The notes beneath the pieces were generated by a model. That model did not search any database, was not told the origin of the DNA, and worked only from the letters and a program-made list of their open reading frames with translations. 64,000 bases of DNA. It comes from Saxidomus purpurata (taxonomy: Eukaryota > Mollusca > Bivalvia > Venerida > Veneridae). The stretch covers positions 7,067,321-7,131,320 of the forward strand of contig JAFMSR010000007.1 in NCBI GenBank assembly GCA_022818135.1. The letters run 5' to 3'. The position numbers and the translations under genes were made by a program. Every line of letters begins with the position of its first letter. Within the stretch, counting starts at the first letter, position 1. Shown here piece after piece: positions 26,277 through 36,290 of the stretch.

Positions 26277-27047
26277 ATTTGATAGCATGGGTTTTCTAAG
26301 TGTTCCGCACGTGTAGCACGTAATATAAGTCCTAATTTTTCTAATGCAAAACGTAGATGTTGACCAATCGTCGGTCTTATCACATAAATATCCATTCAAT
26401 TTACTTCCTTCTTGTTTTACTTCTCTGTCCATTGTTTTTCTTCTTTTTAACACTGTTAAACAATCACCTATCGAATACATGTAAACACTTTATAAACGTA
26501 TACATACATGTATACTTATATCATATTTTTAATCAATTTTTAAGACAAAGCAAAATTATGCTATAACGCAAAATACGCATACTCTAAGGCACTGTGAATG
26601 AATATCGCCAACTTACGCTATACTATCTGAATATTGATCTAGTAATCCAGAATAATAATATTAATATTAAATGCACTTAAAGTGCTTACGATATATAACT
26701 TATATTCCCCTTCCTGTGCGTATACCGTTTGATAAATACACTGTCTCGCTAACATAGTTAAACTTAATGTATATAAAGTTATCCTACAACTGAACGATTT
26801 TTTCTTTTAACTCTTTTTTTACTACGGGGGAGTCTATAAAGCAAAGGTGTATTATATACTAAGTACTCCACTCCTCAACACTGACTACTTTCTGCCAGCG
26901 GAATAATGTGTAAGCTCGATGTGTATTCCAATAGTTCTCTTCCATATTGGAAACACGAGCACTTGCTCTAGCATATATATTGCATTCGGAAATCAGATAA
27001 AAACTCTGGCGTCCGAGGAACCGGAAGTTACGACTATCGGACGTGAA
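26277..27047. other. Upstream region of the MMP gene
   Basis: This is the presumed 5' UTR and promoter side of the MMP gene (read leftwards). I cannot identify a confident TATA box or transcription start. The interval is AT-rich. Confidence 0.35.
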
Positions 27048-27146
27048 ATGGCGGGTAAACAAGATCTTGACTTTGACGTGCCCGAATGTGAAAAATCAGA
27101 TGTAAACAAGTTGTTAGTGTTGAAACAATGGAGGTCGACTAATTAA
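27048..27146 (+). CDS. Short coding-like frame, possible N-terminal remnant of a mobile-element protein
   Basis: An ATG in strong context (G at -3, G at +4) opens 32 codons reading MAGKQDLDFDVPECEKSDVN then KLLVLKQW, followed by RSTN and a stop. The acidic 'DLDFDVPEC' start followed by a Leu/Trp-rich helix resembles, from memory, the N-termini of SAP-like domains in mollusc transposon-associated proteins. This is a weak similarity and no continuation was found. It is divergent to MMP exon 1, about 770 bp away. Confidence 0.3.
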   Translation: MAGKQDLDFDVPECEKSDVNKLLVLKQWRSTN

Positions 27147-28424
27147 CTGTGAATTTTGCCCGGTAGCACTTAAAGGTTCAAGTATTTTCCTGTATGATCA
27201 CATTATACACCAAGCCTCTAGTATATAACTTTACCCACATCCGAATTCGGTTTTAAAATCGTAACAGGCCGAACACCTGGTACGGCTAACGTTCGACAAA
27301 AGCATAATTTTACCGTTATATTCTGTCAGAAAGATGCTTAATGATTCATATTTTGCCGAACGGATCAATGCAAAACTACTTTCTCTTATTCTTGCGAGAC
27401 AATAATCAATTCATGTTGTCACAGATGGTTCCAGGCTCGAAGCTATGCCAGCGTCACGAGATGACGAATCACAGAATATTGTTTCTTTCGCGCTACGCTC
27501 TGACGCTTCCACGCCTAATTAGAATAATCGATATCTTATTTATTAATCATTAAAAAGAATGTGAAATACAATTCTATCAGCAAAAAACCATAATTTTGTG
27601 CAGAAGATCGGCTGAATTAATAATTTACGCCACCCGATTAACACTTTAGCACCTGGAATTTTTGAATATGTTACTCGATTTATTCGTCGTCTATTAAATC
27701 TCATAAACTTCTGTAGTAACTTAAGTTTGTCACGATTTAATTATGTGTAATTGTCTCCACGCGTCTTTTATAGCAACAATGTCTTGTTTTTTCACAATGG
27801 ATACAATAAACGAATAAAAATGTATGAACAAACGTCCATAAGTGTCTTTTTCCGCAAAAAAAATGATGAAAATAAAAAAAGAAATGCATTAAGCACAAAT
27901 TTTACATAGGTTAGCTATAAAACTTGAAAGTAGTTTATATTTTTTTATATTTCCACGCACGATTTTCGCTCAAAATGGAAATGTATTTTTGTACATCAGA
28001 TTTCAAAAACTGACACTATTAAAAGTTTAATTTATCTTACAGTAATCTGATACCACAGACTCTCGCGTGTTTATTAACCCGAATCTGTATCCAATTTTGA
28101 ATGTAGAAATCCCAGATGTGTGTTTAAATAGTGCCACATTTTCACCGGTTGTTTTGTGGTTTGTAAAATCAAATGGATGACTCATAGTTTGCTTTTTAAG
28201 AGTCGATGGGTCCAAACTACTGTACGGTCAATGATCCTGTATAGTACAATTAGCTGAAACATGTTTACTTTCTCTGTCCATTTAAAAGTTTAACCCTTTT
28301 CTATACCAGGTTACATGCAAAAACATTCAATTAGGCTTAAAGCAGAATATCTTCTCCAGCTAATTTTAGTACACATGTTCGATTCGCTTCCGTGGGCAAT
28401 ACAATTTGTAGTCATAAAACATCC
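27147..28424. other. Non-coding stretch
   Basis: AT-rich with several A- and T-runs. No gene or ordered repeat recognised. Confidence 0.4.
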
Positions 28425-28535
28425 TTTAAATTGAGGGTCACAGACTCGAGCCCCGCTATCGACATGACTGTACTATAGTATGCGAGAAACGTGAGGCACG
28501 GGAGTCTAGTCGTAGTTCGGTTAACTACACACTTG
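28425..28535 (+). repeat. tRNA-derived SINE fragment (family A)
   Basis: The plus strand reads 'ttgagggtcacagactcgag', then 'ccccgctatcgacatgact', then 'tgcgagaaacgtgagg', then 'gggagtctagtcgtagt'. This is the sense version of the body that is antisense at 7633-7813 and 41181-41342. The A-box end is missing. Confidence 0.5.
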
Positions 28536-28613
28536 AACATACTACAGAGAAAACGTTTGCATGTACGAACAAAACCAGGAATGCTGTTCATAATACAATA
28601 GGGTAAAATTAAT

Positions 28614-28773
28614 ATGAGCGTCAATTTGATAGGTAGTTGGTAGTTGGATATTCAAAAAACCAACTATCTACTAGTTGGTAGTTGGTTATTCGTAATTACC
28701 AACTAAATTTAGTAGGTAGTTGGTTTTTTGAATATCCAACTACAAAGTACCTACCTACCAAATTGACGCTCAT
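28614..28773. mobile_element. 160-bp hairpin MITE with 9-bp target duplication
   Basis: The element is almost wholly an inverted repeat. The left end starts ATGAGCGTCAATTTG and the right end finishes CAAATTGACGCTCAT. The arms contain repeated GTAGTTGG words and the shared segment 'ttggatattcaaaaaacc'. The central loop is itself a small hairpin. Flanks are AAAATTAAT on the left and AAAATTAGT on the right, directly abutting the termini and matching at 8 of 9 positions. An 8-9 bp duplication fits hAT or Mutator-like elements. There is no coding capacity, so it would depend on a transposase supplied elsewhere. Confidence 0.85.
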
Positions 28774-28904
28774 AAAATTAGTTCACATTTGTAACCATTT
28801 TGACATTTGGGGCTTATATCTACTATATGTAATAGTTAAATTAACATTTTTTAAAAATTTTACATGTTTCCCTAATATGGCTTGAAATAAAATGCACAAT
28901 GAAG
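28774..28904. other. Spacer between two inverted-repeat elements
   Basis: A short AT-rich spacer. Its last bases, ATGAAG (28899-28904), form the left copy of the probable target duplication of the next element. Confidence 0.5.
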
Positions 28905-31090
28905 TATGGAATGATAATGAGGTAAAAATTACACAATGCCTGCTTACTGTTACAATTTACTCAGTGACACTGTTATTGTGCTTATTGGTACAGTCATTAT
29001 GCATGCTTGCACTTTCATCACGCTTGTTGACAATGATACCATGCTTGCTGGAAGTTACAACTTTTATGTTGTTTAGGCCATGATGCCTTTTTCATATTTT
29101 CATTTGACTGAATGACAGTGCAATCTAGCGTAATGGTTTATTTCATCATGATGTGGTTATCTTGGTTAATTTGTAATGCTCCAAGAACAAAATACACGAA
29201 GTGATCAACCAGTATGGAAAATGTTGTCAGGCACTAGGCAAAATAGAACTAAGCATAATGTCATTTCAAAATTATAAGTCACATTTTGATAACAGGGGCG
29301 CTATGTTCTAGTCCTGTTTTTCCGTAATTTGAATAATTTTTGCCGGAAAGATTATCGTGGATATCCGAATATGTATAATGTTAAAAAACAAACAGATTTC
29401 CACTTTCATTTTCACTATTTTTATATAATGTCAAATCCTTTCTTTAACCTCCTGCCCCTCAGTTACAACACATAACATAACTCCTGCATGGGAAAGCTGG
29501 TGCTAAAAACACGGCAATTTCCTCCCATTCCGAGTTCCACAACGGTGTGAAGGCAATGTTGCAATTGACTAGTGCAGACTGGCGCAATAGCACTTCAGAC
29601 GGTATACTACTCTACTACGCCCAAAAACCTATTGAAGTAAGTCCTAGGTGAGAAAATACCAAGGTCTCTCCTGGGGCTCAAACCCCGACCTCGTGATCTG
29701 AAGGCGGACACCAACCACGTTGCTAAAGGGTTAACCCAACAGCAAGGCTGTTGGAAGTGGCCTATAAACCTACAATCACTACCTTCTCCCTCTTTTACTT
29801 TTCAGAGCTGGACGCTCTCCAGATTGACCCTCCATGCTCCCCGAATGAGTCCGTCAAACACTTCTGACACCATTAAAGTAAATCCTGGGTGAGAAAATAC
29901 CAAGGTCCCTCCTGGGGCTCAAACCCCGGACCTCGTGATCTGAAGGCGGACACCCAACCACGTCGCAAAGGGTTACCCAAAGCAAGGCTGTTGGAAGTGG
30001 CCTATAAACCTACAATCACTACACTTCTCCCTTCTTTTACTTTTTCAGAGCTAGACAGCTCTCCAGATAGACCCTCCATGCTCCCCGAATGAGTCCGTCA
30101 AACACTTCTGACACCATTAAAGAAATCCTGGGTGAGAAAATACCAAGGTCCCTCCTGGGGCTCGAACCCCGGACCTTTTGACCCGAAGGCGAACACTCAA
30201 CCACGTCGCTAAAGGGTTATAACCCAACAGCAAGGCTGTTGGAAGTGGCCTATAAACCTACAATCACTCTCTATTTACAACAGAGACAAAACATTACTTG
30301 TATTGGTCTTGTAGAATCTTCTCCGTCAATTTTTTATTCCACTTATAATAACGATGCCGATTAAGTTTTGTCAGTAGTATAGAAGATACATCGAGAAATT
30401 TTTAAAAGGCGATGTTTTCTTCCAATAATAAAAATATTGTCTGTAAATAAAGCTTGAAAGCTACATAAAACTTAGCGTTCAGGTTGCAATTAATAGAGTA
30501 ATTGAAACAAAGGGGCACAACTGATGGGAAACGGTTTAGGCAACAGCTAATTTAAGTCCGTATAGGCCGGAGATCTTTCGCGAAAACTACGAACGTGCGC
30601 CCCTGGTATCAAAATGTGATGTGCAAATTTGCAATTAACATTATGCTTACTTTCAACTTGCTTAGTGGCTTATTGCATCTTTCTTTTGTGTGGTCACATG
30701 GTGTGTTTTGTTCTAGGAGCTTAAACTGTGCAATGTTGAAATATCAAGCTTATATACGTCCCGGCTGTTGAACTATTTAATTACGCTACATTGCACTGTC
30801 ATTCAGCCATATAGACATCAGGGACTAAACACCAAACAAGTTGTACTTCCAGCAATCATGGTATCATTGTCAACACGCGTGATGAAAGTGCAAGCATGCA
30901 TAATGCTGTACCAATAAGCACATAGCAGTGTCAATGAGTAAATTGTAACGTAGCAGGCTTGTGTATTGTCACAGCGTGATGAAAGTGCAAGCATGCATAG
31001 TGACTGTACCATAAGCACAATAGCAGTGTCAATGAGTAAATTGTAACAGTAAGCAGGCATTGTGTAATTTTTACCTCAATATCATTCCAT
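28905..31090. mobile_element. 2.2-kb foldback element with long inverted arms
   Basis: The left arm (28905 to about 29308) and right arm (about 30592 to 31090) are inverted copies. Both ends read TATGGAATGAT inward, then 'gaggtaaaaattacacaatg', and similarity continues to 'cacattttgataacaggggc'. The right arm is longer because about 100 bp containing 'gcaagcatgcat' and 'agtgtcaatgagtaaattgt' is duplicated in tandem. ATGAAG lies directly outside both ends (28899-28904 and 31091-31097, where the shared base A makes it 6-7 bp), a probable target duplication. No transposase frame is present. The core holds a tandem array of tRNA-like repeats. Confidence 0.85.
29643..30268 (-). repeat. Tandem array of three tRNA-like ~242-bp units
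   Basis: Three head-to-tail copies begin at 29643, 29884 and 30127; the third stops after about 140 bp. Each has antisense B-box and A-box words: 'ggggctcaaaccccgg', then 'gaaggcggacac', then 'caaccacgtcgctaaaggg'. On the minus strand this is a tRNA-like head, followed by 'ggaagtggcctataaaccta' and a pyrimidine-rich tract. The array sits inside the foldback element as its core. Confidence 0.85.
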
Positions 31091-31539
31091 AATGAAGGCT
31101 TACGAGCGCGGCGTCCTTTCTGACAAACATCAGTAACACTTCAGACACCGTTGCCCAAGAATATAAAATAAGTTCCGGTTCATGGATGAAAAATAGCGAA
31201 TATGGAAATTTTTTCAAAAATAAATCCGTTTCAGCACTTTTGACAGAAGAAAATAAATGTGATTATTTCTAATTTTTCTATGAATTTTGTCATAAAATAT
31301 GTTTCACACATAGTAAACTGAGGGACTGAGGGAACGGATGGCTAACTGAAAATCAGAAAATACTGCATGGATGAATGATAAGCTGTATTTCTTGAAGCGC
31401 CCTGCAGTTAAATCGTGTAGGTAACAATTGTTTTCTTTACTAGATATTGCAAGAATTTGTAGGCAGGGTACAAAATTGAAAGGGTTTTTTTGCATGGCTA
31501 TAAAGAGTTCATCTATACCACTATTTTGAATGGTTGCAT
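31091..31539. other. Non-coding spacer before the 45-bp array
   Basis: No gene recognised. The spacer begins with the right target duplication of the foldback element (AATGAAG at 31091-31097). Confidence 0.4.
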
Positions 31540-31788
31540 TGCCAAAACCAGGTCATCAACAAGATTGCACAGCATCGTTGCATAGCCAAACTTCTACAAG
31601 ACGGCCAGAAATTGTTGTATGGTCAAAGTTTAGGTCACCTATAATAACAATAAATTGCATGGTCAGAACTGGTGTCACCTTCAAGATTACAATGAATCGT
31701 TGAATAATAAAAACTGAGGCCACGTGCAATACTGAAAGGAATAGTTGCATGAACAAAGCTGATGTCTTCAATACTGCAAGGTTTGCTT

Positions 31789-32005
31789 GCTCGTTCGTCC
31801 TGGTTTTAAGCCAGTTTCTGCGTTATCTTTACGGGCCGGATACATCGACTATTGGAACCAGAATACTACAAGACCCCTATCCTCTGTACAAACACTGCCA
31901 ACTTTCACATATAAAAAGACATGTTTAGTAGAAGGGCACGAATTCATGAACCCATAATCAATGAGGTTACAGTAATTTTAAATCAGCGACCTGATCTCGG
32001 ATACT
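31789..32005 (-). repeat. tRNA-derived SINE inserted in the minisatellite (family A)
   Basis: The plus strand shows 'actacaagacccctatcctc', then 'tttcacatataaaaagacat', then 'attcatgaacccataatcaa', then 'ttttaaatcagcgacctgat'. The word order matches the other antisense copies. It splits diverged 45-bp monomers, so it arrived after the array existed. Confidence 0.6.
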
Positions 32006-32419
32006 GCAATGATTCAATGCATGGTCAAACTGAAAGATATCGTGGTAAGGTCTAAACTGGGGGTAATCTATGAGATTACTTAGATTGAAGCAGGGTAAAA
32101 AAAAAAAGATTTAATGGTCCAACCTGAAAGGAAAGGCCACATTATCACAACTGGATCATCCACAAAACTACAAAGAATTGCTGCATGGTCAAAACAGTGT
32201 CATCTACAAGACTGCAAAGATGCATGCTACATCTGAAGTGACATATAATACTGCAAGTAATCGTTGTAGTTAAGACTAAGGCCATCTACGTGATTGCAAG
32301 GAATTGTTGCATGATCAAAGTCGAAATCACATACACGCTTGCATATAATTGTTGCATGTTCAAAGCTGAGGCCACCTACCGGGCTGCAAGGAATTGTTGC
32401 ATGACCAAAGCATAGTTTT

Positions 32420-33150
32420 GTCACAGCAGATGTTATCAACATGACTACAAGGAATTGTTACATGGTCAAAGCTAGGGCCACTTACTTGACTACAAGGAAG
32501 TGTTACATGGTCAAAGCATAGTTTTGTCACAGCAGATGTTATCAACATGACTGCGAGGAATTGTTACATGGTCAAAGCTGAGGCCATCTACTTGCCTACA
32601 AGGAATTGTTACATGGTCAAAGCTGGGGCCACTTACTTGACTACAAGGTAGTGTTACATGGTCAAAGTATAGATTTGTCACAGCAGATGTTATCAACATG
32701 ACTGCAAGAAATTGTTGCATGGTCAAAGCTGATGCCATCTATTTGACTACAAGGAATTGTTACATTGTCAAAGCTGGGGCCACTTACTTGACTACAAGGA
32801 AGTGTTACATGGTCAAAGTATAGATTTGTCACAGCAGATGTTATCAACATGACTGCGAGGAATTGTCGCATGGTCAAAGCTGAGGCCATCTATTTGACTA
32901 CAAGGAATTGTTACATTGTCAAAGCTGGGGCCACTTACTTGACTACAAGGTAGTGTTACATGGTCAAAGTATAGATTTGTCACAGCAGATGTTATCAACA
33001 TGACTGCGAGGAATTGTTGCATGGTCAAAGCTGAGGCCATCTATTTGACTACAAGGAATTGTTACATTGTCAAAGCTGGGGCCACTTACTTGACTACAAG
33101 GAAGTGTTACATGGTCAAAGTATAGATTTGTCACAGCAGATGTTATCAAC
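32420..33150. repeat. 151-bp higher-order repeat units
   Basis: The marker GTCACAGCAGATGTTATCAA starts at 32420, 32526, 32677, 32828, 32979 and 33130. Spacings are 106, 151, 151, 151 and 151 bp. A unit is two 45-bp monomers plus one 61-bp monomer that carries the marker insertion. Adjacent 151-bp units are far more alike than the monomers inside a unit, which is the signature of amplification at the higher-order level. Confidence 0.92.
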
Positions 33151-33770
33151 ATACATGACTGCGAGGAATTGTTGCATGGTCAAAGTTGGGGCCACCTACA
33201 TGACTATAATGAATTGTTGCATGGACAAAGCTGAGGCTATCTACTTGACTACAAGGAACTACTGCATAGTCAAAGCTGAGGCTATCTACATGACTACAAG
33301 GAATTGTTACATGGTCAAAGCTGAGGCTATCTACATGACTACAAGGAATTGTTACATGGTCAAAGCTGAGGCTATCTACTTGACTACAAGGAATTGTTAC
33401 ATGGTCAAAGCGAGGCCATCTACTTGACTACAAGGATTGTTACATGGTCAAGCTGAGGCCATCTACTTGACCACAAGGAATTGTTGCATGGTCGCGGGTA
33501 TTACTGACTACAAGGAATTGTTACATGGTCAAAGCTGAGGCTATCTACATGACTACAAGGAAGTGTAACATGGTCACAGCTAATGCTATCTACATGACTA
33601 CAAGGAATTGCTGCATGGTCAAAGCTGATGCTATCTACTTGACTACAAAGAATTGTTGCATGGTCAAAGCTGAGGCCATCTCATTGCCTTCAAAGAATTG
33701 TTGCATAGTCAAAGCTGATATCATCTACTTGACTGCAAGGAATTGTGCTTCATCAAAACTTAAAGAATTC

Positions 33771-36084
33771 TTTTCGCGATCAAAGCTGCGGTCAACTACT
33801 TTTAATATGCTTACGAATATCTATAGCAATGGTATTTTAAGTATTAAAGCTTAACAAGTCTTATGTATGTATTTATATATATGATGTTGTCCACGTATGT
33901 CCGTGAGGTCATTGCCTGTACCCTGCAGACTCTGAACCGCATTATCTATTATTTCTATTTAAAAAAGAACGTTTATGTAGTATTACTTTAACCTCCTGCT
34001 AAGTTATTTGCAATATAAAAACACATTAAAATGAGAAAAATATTCTAAGTTAAATAGCCGTTTAAAACTGAAATAATTCAAACTTGCCCGAGTGACCACT
34101 TGTAGTGAGAGCCGACTTGCATTAAGGGGTCAATGTTTTTGAACCCAAACTAAAAATGATAAGAACAACACATGTTGCAGAGAGTGAACGCTTTACCAAG
34201 AGATCTCAATCTAACTTTCCTTGGGTGGTCTCTTATTACAAGTTTTACTGTACATGTATTACGGAACAGAAAAGTGTCATACATGATACCAAACAGACAT
34301 GAAATCTGTAAAATTACAATGAAATGGGGAAAATTCATAAAAGGTGATTTTCCCAAACTCGGAAGTCCTTCGAAAACATCCCAAGACAATTGATAATGGC
34401 TCTGTTGTTATATACAAGATAAAATATACAGATAATATTTAGTAATTCTTCACTCACATGGCATTGATCTTGACATTTAATGTTTTCTATTGTTTCTATG
34501 ATGTAATTTGCATTATCAGCATAACCAGCCAAGCTCATATTTATCGTGCTCATCAATGTTTCTATGGTAACAATATTTTATTTTCTGTCTTCCGGAAATG
34601 TCAAAATCAATGGTGATTTGCTTCGCAAAATAAGGAAATTAACATAAAAGATTGTCTATGTTTGCCAAGTCTTTTGAAGCGGTTCTTAATAACTCTAAAC
34701 AGATTTGATTCAGAAGAAACGTCTCAAATACGACATTATGTGATATAGGTCTCTTATACGACGCATGTTAAAAGTGAGAATTGAGCGCTAGTGCAAGGCA
34801 AAAAAGGGTCACCGGAAGCTGATTACTGTATCCTCGGGTTCGCACTAAACGTAGTCTCGAGTACATATTGCTCGGTATCGCTGATACCAGCCAAATTAAA
34901 GAAAGAGGCATCAAATGCTTATATCACTGTATCAATCGGTCTCTGACCAAGACGTGTTACTGTATATATAACATATATATAATATATAGCCGAATACGCG
35001 ACACCCAGGAACATTTCTGAGTACTGGGCGTGAGAAGTACCAGCTCTATGTGACAGGGGTTGGGTCTTTTATGAAGACGGTTGCTTGTTAGGCGGTACAC
35101 ACGCAGTTTTTTCGTACCGGTATACTGCCCCAGACGTCGGCCGCATAAAGAGTCTACTATTGTCTCAAATATGATCATGTCTGTCGTTATAAAACATTAA
35201 GACGGATATTAAAAACTTGATGAAAACCAACAAGATATGTCTGATGAATCTATTATACCGCTTCAATTAGCCGGTAAACTCCAAAAGGCAACCAAGTGCA
35301 ATACCAAGGTTTATTATGTACACTATACATGTTCTAGGTCTTTTAGCCCTTACTAGATTGTAACAGTAGATCTACAAGGCACAACCTTCCTTTGTGCGTT
35401 AATACTGAATTTTTTTAACTGTCAACGCTAGGCCCAGTGCTCTTATGTCTTCAACTGGTTTCCATGTTTCTGATGGATGTTTTAGCAACAAAATTAAGAC
35501 ATCTGCGCTCCTGGTAACATGATTTGATTAAAAAAATTAAGATGGTAATGAACATAACCGGGTTGAAGTATCCGCCACTTACTTGCGCTTTAGGTTATAT
35601 ATATCAGCATTGTGTGATAAATGAAATGGTGAAATAAAACGCAATTTTGTTACTGTAAACATGGTATTCAACTGTAACCAATTAGCTATGGGGATATTTT
35701 CTTAGCTCATATAATGTAAAAAGCAACAACCTATAGTTGCATAAACTTCCCTACCTCTTCAAAGGCAGAATTTATTACACCCTTAATTTTACTTCAATTT
35801 TCCACAATTTCCCCTATGGTTTTTATGTGTATTTATTCAAGCAAGCATTTAGCACGCTAAAGTGGTCACACAGTAATAAAAGGACGAACCTCTTATGGTT
35901 GATAATATGACAGGTATTATCATTCCCCTAAGGTCACTTATCGTCTGCCAGTTTAGTGAAATTACTGTAGAATTTTATTCGGATATATAATTATACCGGC
36001 ATAATGACCCTTTTTTATTGCACTAATAATGCCCATCCCAGGTGTCCGTGTGGCAGTTTAGTCCTTCTTTATGACAGCCAATTA
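33771..36084. other. Non-coding stretch
   Basis: No gene recognised on either strand. The short frames near 34150-34400 and 34957-35178 have no family motif that I know. Confidence 0.4.
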
Positions 36085-36290
36085 GCAACCTAGATGCATG
36101 GTCACAAGCTTCTAAGCTGTACTGACACTGAGTGTCAAGATGGCATCATGACCTTGGCAAATAAAGCAACGATGCTTCACTGGTTGATAGTCATGGGTTC
36201 GAGGCTCGCTATGATATGTTGCGTAATACGAGGACTGGTTATATACCCGCGACAGTACGGTAAACTTCCCGCTCGCAAAATAACTGAAAT
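36085..36290 (+). repeat. tRNA-derived SINE copy (family A, diverged)
   Basis: Sense-strand words include 'agtcatgggttcgaggctcg', which has a B-box-like GGTTCGAGG, then 'acgaggactggttatatacc', then 'ggtaaacttcccgct'. The A-box end is worn down. Confidence 0.45.

Larger units (their letters stand above)
31540..33770. repeat. 45-bp minisatellite array with higher-order structure
   Basis: The basic monomer is 45 bp and contains 'gactacaaggaattgttaca' then 'tggtcaaagctgaggc' then 'tatctacat'. Copies from 33150 to 33760 are clean 45-mers. Copies at 32230-33150 form a higher-order repeat. Copies at 31540-31788 and 32006-32230 are strongly diverged, the usual decay at array edges. Since 45 is a multiple of three, both strands stay open through much of the array; these frames are a by-product of the repeat, not genes. 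A SINE interrupts it at 31789-32005. Confidence 0.93.

Noticed and set aside
26289..26480. N-terminal extension of MMP exon 1 (frame open to an ATG at 26480)
   Set aside because: It would bury the signal peptide behind about 68 polar residues. The ATG at 26276 has good context and gives a standard secreted MMP start.
31540..33770. CRISPR-like array
   Set aside because: Units are contiguous and near-identical with no unique spacers, and the context is eukaryotic.
33059..33854. Long plus-strand frames encoding repeats of about 15 residues (VKAEAIYMTTRNCYM type)
   Set aside because: They arise because the 45-bp satellite unit is a multiple of three; the opposite strand is equally open and frames change at each 151-bp unit.
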